This document shows, in pieces, positions 34,994-45,113 of a DNA stretch of 64,000 nucleotides (position 1 is its first letter; the number at the start of each line of letters is the position of its first letter). A program made the position numbers and the translations under genes. Source of the stretch: Phyllobacterium chamaecytisi (GTDB taxonomy: Bacteria > Pseudomonadota > Alphaproteobacteria > Rhizobiales > Rhizobiaceae); NCBI RefSeq assembly GCF_020164455.1, contig NZ_JAIQWW010000018.1, forward strand, positions 62,001 to 126,000, written 5' to 3'. The notes beneath the pieces were generated by a model that saw nothing but the letters and a program-made list of their open reading frames with translations, searched no databases and was not told the origin of the DNA.

Positions 34994-36373
34994 TTAACCG
35001 TTGACGGCCATTTTCTGTGGATGGCTGTCGCGCTCTTTCTTCAGAAGTTCCGCAACCAGAAACGCCAATTCCAGCGCCTGATCGGCATTGAGGCGCGGGT
35101 CGCAATGGGTATGGTAGCGATCCTGCAGATCTTCTGCCAGAACCGCCCGCGCACCACCAGTGCATTCCGTGACGTTATTGCCGGTCATCTCGATGTGGAT
35201 ACCGCCCGGATAAGTTCCTTCCGCATGATGCACTCCAAAGAAGGTCTCGACTTCCTTCAGAATACGGTCGAATGGCCGTGTTTTGTAGCCATTGGCAGTG
35301 ATGGTGTTGCCATGCATGGGATCACAGGACCACACGACCTCACGGCCCTCTTTCTGCACCGCACGAATGAGCTTCGGCAGGTGATCGGCAACCTTGTCGT
35401 GACCGAAGCGGGCGATCAATGTCAGGCGACCCGGCTCGTTTGCAGGATTGAGCAGATCGATCAGTCGCAGGAGATCATCAGCTTCCAGTGACGGACCGCA
35501 TTTCAGCCCCAGCGGGTTTTTAATGCCACGGCAGTATTCCACATGGGCATGATCCGCCTGACGCGTGCGGTCACCAACCCAGATCATATGGCCGGACGTC
35601 GCATACCAGTCGCCAGACGTCGAATCGACGCGGGTCAGTGCTTCCTCATAACCAAGAAGCAACGCTTCGTGACTTGTGTAAAAATCCGTCTCGCGCAACT
35701 GGGCATTTGTTTCCGCGGTAATGCCAACAGCGCGCATGAAGTCGACTGTCTCGGAGATGCGACGTGCCAACTGGCCATAGCGCTCGCCTTGAGGGCTATC
35801 GGCAACGAAACCCATCATCCACTGATTGACGTTCTCCAAATTGGCATAACCACCCTGGGCGAAAGCGCGCAGAAGATTGAGCGTCGCGGCGGATTGGCGG
35901 TAAGCCATTTCCTGACGAGCCGGATCCGGGGTGCGCGACTGTTCGGTGAACTCGGTGCCATTGATAATATCGCCGCGATAGATCGGGAGCTCGATGCCGT
36001 CTTTGGTTTCGGTGTCGGAGGTGCGCGGCTTGGCGAACTGACCCGCGATACGGCCCACTTTGACGATAGGCTGAGAAGCACCAAAGGTCAGCACAACGGC
36101 CATCTGAAGGAAGACGCGGAAGAAATCTCTAATATTATCCGCACCATGTTCGGCAAAGCTCTCGGCGCAATCGCCGCCTTGCAACAGAAAGCTTTCACCC
36201 CTGGAAACAGCCGCAAGCTGCTTCTTGAGCTTGCGTGCTTCACCTGCAAAAACCAAAGGCGGATAAGTCCGAAGACGGGCCTCGACATCGCTCACAGCCT
36301 GAGCGTCCGGATAATAAGGAACCTGCTTGATAGGTTTGCCTCTCCAGGAAGTCGGTGTCCAGTTCTTGGTCAT
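34994..36373 (-). CDS. class II 3-deoxy-7-phosphoheptulonate synthase
   Basis: A 459-residue class II (plant/mycobacterial-type) DAHP synthase, first enzyme of the shikimate pathway, condensing PEP and erythrose 4-phosphate. Recognised from [29 protein letters not shown] (metal Cys), [12 protein letters not shown], the long middle part, [10 protein letters not shown] and [19 protein letters not shown]. Class II enzymes are usual in Hyphomicrobiales, where they are often labelled aroF or aroG. Monocistronic with its own terminator. Confidence 0.95.
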   Translation of the reverse strand: MTKNWTPTSWRGKPIKQVPYYPDAQAVSDVEARLRTYPPLVFAGEARKLKKQLAAVSRGESFLLQGGDCAESFAEHGADNIRDFFRVFLQMAVVLTFGASQPIVKVGRIAGQFAKPRTSDTETKDGIELPIYRGDIINGTEFTEQSRTPDPARQEMAYRQSAATLNLLRAFAQGGYANLENVNQWMMGFVADSPQGERYGQLARRISETVDFMRAVGITAETNAQLRETDFYTSHEALLLGYEEALTRVDSTSGDWYATSGHMIWVGDRTRQADHAHVEYCRGIKNPLGLKCGPSLEADDLLRLIDLLNPANEPGRLTLIARFGHDKVADHLPKLIRAVQKEGREVVWSCDPMHGNTITANGYKTRPFDRILKEVETFFGVHHAEGTYPGGIHIEMTGNNVTECTGGARAVLAEDLQDRYHTHCDPRLNADQALELAFLVAELLKKERDSHPQKMAVNG

Positions 36374-36567
36374 TATTGCACCTGTTACTTGCTTTCCACA
36401 TTGGTAGCGATTGTTGGAGACTATCCGGTCCAGACCGGAAGGCGCTCATATAGTCCAATTATGAGGGATATACCAGTCCTGTTGGCGGCCAGCGCGGCTG
36501 ATCCCGTTATGACGCCGCAGGCGAATGTAACTGGACATAAAAAATGAAAACCGGGCTAAGTTTAATC

Positions 36568-37236
36568 TCACTTTACGTCGGCAGCTGCCGCTTCATCCAT
36601 GTCCTGAGGATCGGTAAAGTTCGCGCCGATTTCCTCCAACAGCCTATCAAACATGTCGATCTCTTTGTCGCTGAGTTTCACGGCGCGCGGATAGGTCGGT
36701 GACGGGCGGTCCCTGTAAATCGGCGTGTTGAAATATTCCGTTTTGAGAACGAACCGACGAAGTCCTTCCTCACCGTGCTCGACCAGAAAACCCTGCATAA
36801 CCGCATCCAGATAGGATTGCAGGATCATCGGCGGTTGCGGATGAATTGGTACATATTGATGCGCCTCATAGACGAAGATTGGCATGCCGTCGGGAAAAGG
36901 CAGTGCAGTCTCGATTTGTTCAGGCAGGACGCTGCGGCGGTCGTAATTTTCCTCGCGCAAATCGACGGCTGCAAGGTTTTCCAGATAATCGAAAACAAGC
37001 AGACCATCCACGCTGGAATTTTCGTCGCGACGAACAGACAATAGAGCGGCGTGAAGTCCGGCTTCGCGAGGACTTGCGCGCCACAATCTCCTCCAGCCAT
37101 GAAGTTTTGCAGGCATGGCGTGAACTATATTGGTTCGCAACGTATGGCGGTTTACCAGCGAGCCATAACCGAAATAAGCGACAAGTTTGCCGCTCTTCGC
37201 AAGGACTTCAATTTCACCCATCAACACGTTGGCCAT
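36568..37236 (-). CDS. gamma-glutamylcyclotransferase-like protein
   Basis: A 222-residue protein with the GGCT opening AYFGYGSLVNRHTL (20-33), where YGSL binds the glutamyl carboxylate, then WRRLWRAS and a YDRRSVL region in the position of the catalytic Glu loop (EENYDRR). C-terminal residues 120-222 are atypical. It may act on gamma-glutamyl compounds or only share the fold. The start lies inside the gor 3' end, 23 bases overlapping; an ATG at 37221 would shorten the overlap to eight. Co-transcription with gor suggests a glutathione-linked role. Confidence 0.75.
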   Translation of the reverse strand: MANVLMGEIEVLAKSGKLVAYFGYGSLVNRHTLRTNIVHAMPAKLHGWRRLWRASPREAGLHAALLSVRRDENSSVDGLLVFDYLENLAAVDLREENYDRRSVLPEQIETALPFPDGMPIFVYEAHQYVPIHPQPPMILQSYLDAVMQGFLVEHGEEGLRRFVLKTEYFNTPIYRDRPSPTYPRAVKLSDKEIDMFDRLLEEIGANFTDPQDMDEAAAADVK

Positions 37237-38608
37237 TCACCAATCTATAGCTCGGCTTGTACATGGTCACCAACTCTTCTGAAGCTGTAGGATGCACTGC
37301 CATTGTGCGGTCGAAATCATCCTTGGTGCAGCCGGCTTTGATGGGAATGGCCAAAAGTTGAGCCATTTCACCCGCATCGGGGCCCAAGATATGCGCACCG
37401 ATGACCTTCCTGCTGGCGGCATCGACTATCAGCTTGGTCAGCATTTTGTCCTTGGCGCCGGATAGCGTATTGCGCATCGGGCGGAAAAGAGCACGGTACA
37501 CCTCGATCTCCCTGAACTCCTTGGCTGCCTCTTCTTCGGTCAATCCCACGGTACCGATTTCGGGTTGAGAGAAAACCGCTGTCGCGATCTGGCGGTGGTC
37601 AGGTTTGGTCGGATTGTTTTTAAACGCCGTCTCGATAAAGCACATGGCCTCATGAATGGCGACCGGCGTCAGTTGAACACGATTGGTCACGTCGCCTACA
37701 GCCCAGATGTTCGCCTTGCTCGTACGCGAATACTCGTCGACCTTGACTGCGCCAAGTTCGTCGAGTTCGACACCCGCCTCTTCCAGGCCCAACGATTTCG
37801 TGTTTGGTGCCCGGCCAATGGCCAGCATGACCTGATCCGCAACAAGCTCATCCCCCGAATAAAGGCGTACACCCAGCCTCCCGTCAGGCTGGCGTTTGAC
37901 TTCCTCGATGACCTCCACGCAACGGACGTGGATACCTTTGGCAACCATAGCCGCGTGCAGTAACTGCCGCAGATCGTGGTCAAAGCGCGACAGGATTTCC
38001 TTGCCGCGGTAGATCAGCGTCGTTTCGACGCCGAGACCATGGAAGATATTGGCGAATTCAACTGCGATGTAGCCACCGCCCTCGATAATGATGGCCTTTG
38101 GTAGCTGTTGGAGATGGAATGTCTCATTGGAGCTGATGCACAATTCGTGTCCCGGTAAAGCCGGATGCGGGTTTGGATGGCCGCCGGTGGCGATAAGAAT
38201 CTGGTCAGCAGTCACGCGCTGGCCAGTCTTGAGAATTTCGATGGTGTGATCGTCGACAAGCACCGCGCGGCTGTCGAAAATCTCGACGTCAGAATTGTCG
38301 AGCCCCTGCCGGTAAAGGCCCTCTAGCCGCCCGATCTCCCGATCCTTGTTCGCAACCAGCGTCGGCCAATCGAACCTGGTTTCTCCAACGCTCCAGCCAT
38401 AACCGGCCGCAGCCTCGAAATGTTCGGAAAACTGCGACGCGTAGACAAAAAGCTTTTTCGGCACGCAGCCACGGATGACACAGGTGCCACCCATACGGTA
38501 TTCTTCGGCGAGCCCGACTTTCTTGCCCATGGCGCCGGTAAGCCTTCCGGCGCGTACACCGCCCGACCCTCCCCCAATGACGAAAAGGGCATAATCATAG
38601 CTTGGCAT
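37214..38608 (-). CDS. gor: glutathione-disulfide reductase
   Basis: A 464-residue pyridine nucleotide-disulfide reductase. FAD site VIGGGSGGVRAGR (10-22), redox pair C43/C48 in GGTCVIRGCVPKK, NADPH-domain GGGYIAVEFANIF with Arg-rich follow-up, and the interface catalytic His in HPTASEEL at the C-terminus. CVIRGC rather than the dihydrolipoamide-dehydrogenase CLNVGC supports GSSG as substrate. Keeps glutathione reduced for the two GSTs and the GFA protein in the region. First gene of a two-gene unit with the GGCT-like gene. Confidence 0.94.
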   Translation of the reverse strand: MPSYDYALFVIGGGSGGVRAGRLTGAMGKKVGLAEEYRMGGTCVIRGCVPKKLFVYASQFSEHFEAAAGYGWSVGETRFDWPTLVANKDREIGRLEGLYRQGLDNSDVEIFDSRAVLVDDHTIEILKTGQRVTADQILIATGGHPNPHPALPGHELCISSNETFHLQQLPKAIIIEGGGYIAVEFANIFHGLGVETTLIYRGKEILSRFDHDLRQLLHAAMVAKGIHVRCVEVIEEVKRQPDGRLGVRLYSGDELVADQVMLAIGRAPNTKSLGLEEAGVELDELGAVKVDEYSRTSKANIWAVGDVTNRVQLTPVAIHEAMCFIETAFKNNPTKPDHRQIATAVFSQPEIGTVGLTEEEAAKEFREIEVYRALFRPMRNTLSGAKDKMLTKLIVDAASRKVIGAHILGPDAGEMAQLLAIPIKAGCTKDDFDRTMAVHPTASEELVTMYKPSYRLVNGQRVDG

Positions 38609-38676
38609 GGTGCAAAAACTCCGAATCTGATGAGCAGCGCTTATATATGGGTTGTATCTTGGCCACTTAAAAGAAC

Positions 38677-38701
38677 AAAGCCCGGCTGACGGCCGGGCTT
38701 T
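38677..38701. terminator. hairpin terminator between DUF2059 gene and gor
   Basis: AAAGCCCGGC (38677-38686) and GCCGGGCTTT (38692-38701) form a perfect 10-bp stem with loop TGACG. On the minus strand it is followed by TTGTTCTTTT, so it ends the DUF2059 transcript before gor. Confidence 0.85.
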
Positions 38702-38726
38702 GCATAATATTCAATTGAACCCGTCC

Positions 38727-39305
38727 TTACGGCTGCTTTGGTTGAGCTGGTGCAGGAGCCGCTGGCGCTTGGGCAGGCGCTGTCGCAGCCGCTGCCGCAA
38801 CGACCTTCTCAGCAACGGCCTGGGCAAGATCGCGCGCGATGCCGCGCTGCCAGATGCCGGCGGCCTTCATGACTTCACGCGTAACGATCGGACCTTCGGA
38901 CAACAGCTTCTTACCAGCCTCGGAATTATAAAAACCGGTGATGGCGTTCAGTTCTTCTTCGCTGAATGACACCGCATAGGCGCGGGCGGCTTCATTTTCG
39001 AGATCGGCACGACGTGCTGCAAGCGCCAGGGCCTGTTCGTCGACGGCTGCGCCGATGATAGACTCAAGGTTTGGATCCTTCTGGATCAACTCACCCTTCA
39101 GCTGCTGCGCAACGCCAGGCAGGATCGAGTCGAATTGGTCCGTTGCCTTGATTGCGGAAATAGCAGCTCGGGCGGCAGCCAGATGCGACGGGGTGATGTT
39201 ATTGTTGGTGTTCGTATCCTGCGCCTGAGCGGCGCTGAAACCGCCAAGCATAATTACGACGGCCAAAGGTGCAATCAAGCGGCGGAAGCCAGTTGCTCGG
39301 TTCAT
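38727..39305 (-). CDS. DUF2059 periplasmic protein
   Basis: A 192-residue protein with a signal peptide (APLAVVIMLGGFSAAQAQ, cleavage near residue 29), a DUF2059 helical domain (LAAARAAISAIKATDQFDSILPGV; FSEEELNAITGFYNSEAGKKLL near 120-140) and an Ala/Pro/Gln-rich C-terminal tail of about 30 residues. DUF2059 proteins are periplasmic and of unknown function. The start at MNRATG fits the signal peptide; the longer frame is unlikely. The order rpiA, DUF2059, gor is, to my knowledge, common in Hyphomicrobiales. Confidence 0.85.
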   Translation of the reverse strand: MNRATGFRRLIAPLAVVIMLGGFSAAQAQDTNTNNNITPSHLAAARAAISAIKATDQFDSILPGVAQQLKGELIQKDPNLESIIGAAVDEQALALAARRADLENEAARAYAVSFSEEELNAITGFYNSEAGKKLLSEGPIVTREVMKAAGIWQRGIARDLAQAVAEKVVAAAAATAPAQAPAAPAPAQPKQP

Positions 39306-39410
39306 GAATTTATCGCTCCGTTTTCGACGTTGTCGCGCATAACCCAAAAATCATCCTCGATTTTCAGAAGGCTTTGCGCAGGATTTAAAGTGCGTCTGCT
39401 TCAAGTGCCT

Positions 39411-40115
39411 CTAAACAGACGCCCTGCTCCGCAGTGTTCTGACACCGTCAGCACCGGCCAAAATGGCCACGCGCGCCAGTCCCAGAAAAAGTCCATGCTC
39501 CACCACGCCGGGTATGGCGTGCAGAGCGTTCGATAAAGCTCTTGTATCCGGAATGCGGCCAAAAGATGCATCCAGGATCAAATGCCCGCCGTCTGTAACA
39601 AATGCTTCGTCTCCCGTCATCCTCAATGTAACAGGACCTGCAAGCCCAAGCTTGCCAGCGGCCTGTTCGATGGCAAGTTTCGTGGCTGCAAGCCCAAAAC
39701 GGTTGACTTCGATGGGCAAGGGAAAGGCGCCCAGCGTATTCACCAGCTTCGATTCGTCTGCAATCACGATCATTTCACTCGAAGCTGCCGCGACGATCTT
39801 TTCCCGCAGCAAGGCGCCGCCGCCGCCTTTTATCAAAACGAGGTCAGGGTCGACCTCGTCGGCGCCGTCGATCGTAAGATCCAGCTGCGGTGTTTCTTCG
39901 AGGGTGCTGAGCTTGACGCCGAGTTCGCGGCAGAGAGCCGCAGTGCGTTCCGATGTGGGTACGCCAATAACGTTCATTCCAGACGTCACCTTGTCCGCCA
40001 AGAGCCGCACGAACTCCTCAGCGGTCGAGCCCGTTCCGATTCCAAGGCGCATGCCATCCTTGACGTAGGTCAGGGCCTCCGCAGCCGCTTTGATCTTCAG
40101 CGATTTGGCATCCAT
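39411..40115 (-). CDS. rpiA: ribose-5-phosphate isomerase A
   Basis: A 234-residue enzyme interconverting ribose 5-phosphate and ribulose 5-phosphate in the pentose phosphate pathway. Motifs: [12 protein letters not shown] (25-36, phosphate loop), [12 protein letters not shown] with catalytic Asp, [15 protein letters not shown] with catalytic Lys/Glu nearby, and [18 protein letters not shown] at the C-terminus. Normal length. Divergent from gph across 200 bases. Confidence 0.95.
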   Translation of the reverse strand: MDAKSLKIKAAAEALTYVKDGMRLGIGTGSTAEEFVRLLADKVTSGMNVIGVPTSERTAALCRELGVKLSTLEETPQLDLTIDGADEVDPDLVLIKGGGGALLREKIVAAASSEMIVIADESKLVNTLGAFPLPIEVNRFGLAATKLAIEQAAGKLGLAGPVTLRMTGDEAFVTDGGHLILDASFGRIPDTRALSNALHAIPGVVEHGLFLGLARVAILAGADGVRTLRSRASV

Positions 40116-40315
40116 GGTGGTGCGCCCTCTTGTAGCTTTGACTTGCCGTTTCTTTGAGTCGACACTGGCTGCTCCCTACCACGTCAGGCGACCGGGTCAA
40201 GGCTCGTGGCTTGATTTTGAACCCACCTTATACTTCAGTGTGGGAAGGTCACCTCACGAAACCAGCAGTTCTGCTGCTGTTTTCGCCATCGGCTACGGAT
40301 GCCACAGGAACATAA

Positions 40316-40999
40316 ATGTCCAAACCCATTGTCGTATTTGATCTTGACGGAACTCTGGTGGATACCGCCCCCGACCTGCTCGATAGTCTCAATCATTGCC
40401 TTGGTGAAACAGGCCTGCAAAAGGTCGATCCGGTCACGCTGCGCCGTTATGTCGGACAAGGCGGACGCGTGATGATTGAACGAGCATTCGAAGCCCAGCA
40501 AAAGCTGCTGAGCCCAGAACAACTTGACTGGCTGGTCGGTATCTTCATCGAACATTATGGTGCCAATATGCCCGGACACTCCGCGCTCTATGAAGGCGCC
40601 GAACAGGCAATGGAAGAATTGTCGGGCGCCGGCTATCTGCTGGCGGTCTGCACCAACAAGTTTGAAGGCCTGTCCGTCAACCTCCTGACCGGTCTTGGTC
40701 AATCATCGCGATTCAGTGCGATTTGCGGTTCCGATACTTTCGCCTTCCGAAAGCCTGACCCGCGCCATCTGGTTGAAACCATCCGCAAGGCTGGCGGCGA
40801 TCCCGAGCGCGCTGTGATGATCGGTGACAGCCAGACGGATATCAACACGGCAAAGGCCGCAGGAATTCCTGTAATCGCTGTGGATTTCGGCTACTCGGAT
40901 CTACCGGTTGCAACCTATGAGCCGAGCCGGGTCATCTCACACTATCGTGAGTTGAAGGTAAAGCTTGCAGACGATTTGATAGGTGCAGTTAACGCTTGA
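40316..40999 (+). CDS. gph: phosphoglycolate phosphatase (HAD family)
   Basis: A 227-residue HAD phosphatase: nucleophile D9 and acid/base D11 in VFDLDGTLVD, CTNK (motif II Thr), FRKPDPRHL (motif III Lys) and MIGDSQTDINTAKAAG (metal Asps). It removes phosphoglycolate formed by DNA repair or oxygenase reactions. Gph is the best guess from length and cap-domain type and because it neighbours rpiA; other sugar-phosphate substrates are possible. Confidence 0.85.
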   Translation: MSKPIVVFDLDGTLVDTAPDLLDSLNHCLGETGLQKVDPVTLRRYVGQGGRVMIERAFEAQQKLLSPEQLDWLVGIFIEHYGANMPGHSALYEGAEQAMEELSGAGYLLAVCTNKFEGLSVNLLTGLGQSSRFSAICGSDTFAFRKPDPRHLVETIRKAGGDPERAVMIGDSQTDINTAKAAGIPVIAVDFGYSDLPVATYEPSRVISHYRELKVKLADDLIGAVNA

Positions 41000-41136
41000 A
41001 CCGTCTGAATTGGAACGATTTTTTTATCCGAACGTTAACCAGCTGCAGATGTTGGGCTGAGGATTAGCCTTCCATCCGAGGTTTTTTTGCTCTTACAGTG
41101 AAAACGGGCGCAGTCCCGGGATTTCAGGAGGAAAAA

Positions 41137-41625
41137 TTGAGGAAACTAACTTCAATGCTTGCCGCACTTGCGATGTCGGCGGGGCTGACTTCGGTCGGTC
41201 CGATGCCCGCCTTTTCGGCGCCGCTTGCGCCGTTGAGTGTCGAAACCACGAGCGCCAACATCGAGCAAGTGCAATACCGGCGGCATTATCGCGGCGGCCG
41301 AAACTGGAACGGCAATCGCTACTATCGTGGGGGTCGTTACTATCGCGGCGGCCGCTACTATGGCGGCGACCGGTATTGGTACAGAGGACACCGCGGATAC
41401 AATTACTATCGTCCGGGCTATCGATATTATAACGGAGGCTGGTTCCCACTGGCCGCCTTTGGTACCGGTGTTATAGTGGGTAGCGCCATTGCGCCTCGTC
41501 CGGTCTATCGCACCGGCAGTGCGCATACACAGTGGTGCTACAACCGCTATCGGTCGTACAGGGCCTATGACAATACATATCAGCCCAACAACGGCCCCCG
41601 TCGCCAATGCGTATCGCCATACTAA
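41137..41625 (+). CDS. BA14K-family lectin-like protein
   Basis: A 162-residue protein with a signal peptide ([22 protein letters not shown]) and a middle part built of [14 protein letters not shown]-type Arg/Gly/Tyr repeats. The C-terminus is the BA14K signature [19 protein letters not shown] followed by RQCVSPY; in Brucella the 14-kDa relative is an immunoreactive lectin-like protein. A hydrophobic segment ([17 protein letters not shown]) precedes it. The start is TTG at 41137, given by the strong AGGAGG five bases before; the ATG starts around it have no such site. Probably cell-surface or periplasmic. Confidence 0.87.
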   Translation: MRKLTSMLAALAMSAGLTSVGPMPAFSAPLAPLSVETTSANIEQVQYRRHYRGGRNWNGNRYYRGGRYYRGGRYYGGDRYWYRGHRGYNYYRPGYRYYNGGWFPLAAFGTGVIVGSAIAPRPVYRTGSAHTQWCYNRYRSYRAYDNTYQPNNGPRRQCVSPY

Positions 41626-41645
41626 ACCTGACAACATGATTCCAA

Positions 41646-41680
41646 GGCCCGTTTACCAGTGGTAGGCGGGCTCTTTTTAT
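41646..41680 (+). terminator. terminator of the BA14K gene
   Basis: Two-part stem: GCCCG pairs with CGGGC outside, and TACCA with TGGTA inside, followed by TCTTTTTATTTTT. It starts 21 bases after the stop. Confidence 0.75.
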
Positions 41681-41857
41681 TTTTGAAAATAGCAAACGCG
41701 AGCTCACGCATTAGACGAAAATCGTATTGCGCGTGCCTCAAACGCTCTGTAGTTGCCTAATTTTTGAGCCGTGCTTCCGGAGTCATTCCTCAACAATGGA
41801 ATGTGCTTGCATTTTTTGCTGAACCCGCTTGAATACGCTTACATGAAGGGGGTTTGA

Positions 41858-43270
41858 GTGAATCCATTTGATGAGATGATCAAAACAGGCGGAGAAGTGC
41901 GCCCGCCATATGAACAGCTAAAATGCTGGCTCGATACGCAGAATCCCGAGCGGTTGGCTCAAAAGTCGCTTGATGCCGAGAACGTTTTTCGCAAGACCGG
42001 GATTACATTTGCAGTCTATGGCGACGAGGAAGCCGCCGAACGCCTCATCCCGTTCGATATCATCCCCCGCATCATCACCGGCAATGAATGGCGCCGCCTG
42101 TCGCAGGGCATCGAGCAGCGTGTCATGGCGCTCAACGCGTTTCTTGATGATATCTATCACCGCCAGGAGATCATCCGCGCCGGCCGCATTCCACGTGAAC
42201 TTTTCACCCACAATGATGCCTATTTGCCGGAGATGGTCGGGTTTAGACCACCGGGAAACGTCTACACGCATATCATCGGCGTTGATATCGTAAGGACGGA
42301 AGAGAACCAGTTCTACGTTCTTGAAGACAATGCGCGCACACCTTCCGGCGTTTCCTACATGCTGGAAAACCGCGAAACGATGATGCAGCTGTTTCCGGAA
42401 CTGTTCCAGCAGATCAAGGTGCGTCCCGTCGAGACATATCCCAAGCTGCTACGGCAATCATTGGCGGCGGTTGCTCCGCCCGGCTGCAAGGGTACGCCCA
42501 CCATCGCGGTGCTGACGCCAGGCATCTACAACTCCGCCTACTTCGAACACGCTTTTCTCGCCGATCAGATGGGTGTCGAACTCGTCGAGGGGAGCGATCT
42601 CAAGATTGAGAACGGTAAGGTCGTCATGCGGACGACAGAAGGCAACCGCGCCATCGATGTGCTTTACCGACGAGTCGACGACTCTTTCCTTGATCCCCTC
42701 ACCTTCCGCCGCGATTCAGCGCTCGGCGTTGCCGGGATCATGGACGTCTATCGTTCGGGGAACATCACTATTGCCAACGCACCCGGTACCGGGATTGCCG
42801 ACGACAAGGCACTCTATTCCTATATGCCGGAGATCGTTGAATTCTACACCGGACGCAAGGCGATTTTGGAAAATGTACCCACGCATCGCTGCTCGGAACC
42901 GGACACACTCAAATATGTGCTCGACAACCTCTCTGATCTCGTGGTCAAGGAGGTTCACGGCTCCGGCGGATACGGGATGCTCGTCGGTCCGGCAGCTTCC
43001 AAGAAGGAATGCGAAGCCTTCGCCCTTAAACTGAAGGCCAACCCGAAAAATTACATTGCACAACCAACGCTCGCGCTTTCGACAACGCCGATCATGACCG
43101 AAAAAGGTTTGGCGCCGCGCCACGTGGATTTGCGGCCATTCGTGCTCGTGTCTGACCGCATACGCATCACACCTGGCGGTCTGACGCGTGTCGCATTGAA
43201 AGAGGGCTCGCTCGTGGTCAACTCCAGTCAAGGTGGAGGTACGAAGGATACCTGGGTGCTGGACGACTAG
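41858..43270 (+). CDS. circularly permuted type 2 ATP-grasp protein (Anbu operon)
   Basis: A 470-residue ATP-grasp ligase of the circularly permuted type: PEMVGFRPPGNVYTHIIGVDIVR, FYVLEDNARTPSGVSYMLENRE near 155-175 and VKEVHGSGGYGMLVGPAASK near 365. Such enzymes are predicted to form peptide or amide bonds with a carboxylate activated by ATP. It starts a four-gene run, ATP-grasp, alpha-E, transglutaminase and Anbu, that has been proposed as a peptide synthesis and turnover system. The start is GTG at 41858 with AAGGGGG nearby. The product is unknown. Confidence 0.87.
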   Translation: MNPFDEMIKTGGEVRPPYEQLKCWLDTQNPERLAQKSLDAENVFRKTGITFAVYGDEEAAERLIPFDIIPRIITGNEWRRLSQGIEQRVMALNAFLDDIYHRQEIIRAGRIPRELFTHNDAYLPEMVGFRPPGNVYTHIIGVDIVRTEENQFYVLEDNARTPSGVSYMLENRETMMQLFPELFQQIKVRPVETYPKLLRQSLAAVAPPGCKGTPTIAVLTPGIYNSAYFEHAFLADQMGVELVEGSDLKIENGKVVMRTTEGNRAIDVLYRRVDDSFLDPLTFRRDSALGVAGIMDVYRSGNITIANAPGTGIADDKALYSYMPEIVEFYTGRKAILENVPTHRCSEPDTLKYVLDNLSDLVVKEVHGSGGYGMLVGPAASKKECEAFALKLKANPKNYIAQPTLALSTTPIMTEKGLAPRHVDLRPFVLVSDRIRITPGGLTRVALKEGSLVVNSSQGGGTKDTWVLDD

Positions 43271-43338
43271 ACTGGTTCTGAGGGGAAATAAGAATCGCTC
43301 AAGACGGTTCGGAACTACAAAGAGGATACGACTAGAAA

Positions 43339-44280
43339 ATGCTTCTTGGCCGCACCGCAAATGGTCTCTACTGGATGTTCCGTTATATTGAGCGGGCAGA
43401 GAATATGGCACGGCTCATCGATGCCGGACTGCGAATGGCATTGACGAAAACATCCGACGCGCCCGAGGAATGGTCGTCCGTATTGATGAGCGCGGGAGTA
43501 AAGATCGGCTATGATAGCAAATACAAGGAGTACAATGCGAGCCTTGTTTCCGATTTCCTGTTGCGTGATCTGAGTAATCCCTCGAGCGTCATGGCTTGCG
43601 TTGAAACCGCGCGATCCAACGCACGCATGGTGCGGACTGCGCTTACGCGTGAGGCTTGGGAAAGCGTTAACGAGACCTGGATGGTGCTCAAATCGACTTT
43701 GGCATCCATTATCCCCGAAACCGACCTTCCACGCGTTCTCGATCAGATCAAGCGCGAAACGGCGATTATCCGCGGTGCTTTTCATGGAACAATGCTGCGC
43801 AACGAAATTTTCAATTTCGCGCGCATCGGAACTTTCATCGAGCGGGCCGATAACACTGCGCGCATTCTTGACGTTAAATATTACGTGCTGCTTCCCTCGA
43901 TTTCATATGTTGGAACGACCCTCGACAACTTCCAATGGGAATCTATCCTGCGGTCCGTCTCCGCCCATCGCTCCTATCGCTGGGTTTATGATGTCGAATA
44001 CAATCCCGTGAACATTGCGGATTATCTGATCTTGAATTCACGCATGCCTCGGTCCCTGAACTTCTGCTACTCCAATATCGTCGATAATCTGAAATACCTT
44101 GCCCTCGACTATGGCAAGCGGCACGAATGCCATGACATGTCCGAGAGTATTATGACGCGGCTAGAGAACAATGAGATCCGCACCATTTTTGACAATGGAC
44201 TACACGAATTCCTGAGCGATCTCATTTATCAAACGAACAGCTTGAGCAGCAAAATTGCTCACGCCTACAATTTCGATTGA
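43339..44280 (+). CDS. alpha-E domain protein (Anbu operon)
   Basis: A 313-residue all-helical protein of the alpha-E family, with the opening MLLGRTANGLYWMFRYIERAENMARLID, a repeat-like second half FARIGTFIERADNTARILDVKYY, and NFCYSNIVDNLKYLA. The two ERAxN/ARxxD elements suggest an internal duplication. No enzymatic function is known; it is always found with ATP-grasp or transglutaminase genes. It lies 68 bases after the ATP-grasp gene and five before the transglutaminase. Confidence 0.87.
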   Translation: MLLGRTANGLYWMFRYIERAENMARLIDAGLRMALTKTSDAPEEWSSVLMSAGVKIGYDSKYKEYNASLVSDFLLRDLSNPSSVMACVETARSNARMVRTALTREAWESVNETWMVLKSTLASIIPETDLPRVLDQIKRETAIIRGAFHGTMLRNEIFNFARIGTFIERADNTARILDVKYYVLLPSISYVGTTLDNFQWESILRSVSAHRSYRWVYDVEYNPVNIADYLILNSRMPRSLNFCYSNIVDNLKYLALDYGKRHECHDMSESIMTRLENNEIRTIFDNGLHEFLSDLIYQTNSLSSKIAHAYNFD

Positions 44281-44285
44281 AGATC

Positions 44286-45083
44286 ATGCTTTTGAACATC
44301 CAGCACAATTCCCGCTATCGTTACGACACTCCGGTTCATTATTCGGTGCTGCGATTGCGTATGCATCCACAGAGCAGCCCGGGCCAGAAAGTCATCGACT
44401 GGGCACTCAAGATAGAGGGGGCGACACAGGAAGCGAACTACCGTGACGGCTATGGCAATCGCACCATGCTGATACGGCTTGATCGCGACATCGAAGAACT
44501 CGTCATACGCGCCGAGGGCCAGGTCGAAACCGAGGATCGCACGGGTGTTCTCGGCAAGGTCTATAATTTCATGCCGATATGGCTCTACGAACGTGAAACG
44601 GACCTGACCAAACCGGGTGAGTCGATCCGCGAATTGGCAGCAAGCTTGCCAGCCAAGACCGACAAACTGGCAATCATGCACGAACTGATGGCACTACTGC
44701 ATCAGAAAATGGCCTACACACCAGGCACTACCAACATCAACACCACGGCCGAGGAGGCACTGCTCAACGGAAGCGGTGTTTGCCAGGACCACACCCATGT
44801 CTTCATTTCTACCGCGCGCCTGCTCAATATTCCTGCCCGCTACGTGTCCGGCTATCTCATGCTGAACAACACGATCGAACAGACGGCAAGCCACGCGTGG
44901 GCGGAGGCACATATCGAAGGACTGGGCTGGGTCGGATTCGACGCAGCCAACGATATTTGTCCGAATGAAACCTATGTGCGTCTGGCTTGCGGCCTCGATT
45001 ACCGCGAAGCGGCACCAGTTTCCGGTATACGCTTTGGACCCGGCATTGAATCACTTGCCGTAGAGGTCAATGTAGAGCAGTAA
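44286..45083 (+). CDS. transglutaminase-like cysteine peptidase (Anbu operon)
   Basis: A 265-residue protein: an N-terminal beta-rich transglutaminase N-domain (YDTPVHYSVLRLRMHPQS), then the catalytic domain with Cys166 in GSGVCQDHTHVFI, His203 in SHAWAEAHI and Asp219 in GFDAANDI. The full triad is present. These bacterial enzymes are thought to be peptidases or amide-processing enzymes. ATG at 44286 is preferred; a TTG nine bases upstream would overlap the alpha-E stop. Immediately followed by the Anbu gene after 30 bases. Confidence 0.9.
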   Translation: MLLNIQHNSRYRYDTPVHYSVLRLRMHPQSSPGQKVIDWALKIEGATQEANYRDGYGNRTMLIRLDRDIEELVIRAEGQVETEDRTGVLGKVYNFMPIWLYERETDLTKPGESIRELAASLPAKTDKLAIMHELMALLHQKMAYTPGTTNINTTAEEALLNGSGVCQDHTHVFISTARLLNIPARYVSGYLMLNNTIEQTASHAWAEAHIEGLGWVGFDAANDICPNETYVRLACGLDYREAAPVSGIRFGPGIESLAVEVNVEQ

Positions 45084-45113
45084 TCGCTCTACTATCGGGA
45101 TTCGGGATTCGCT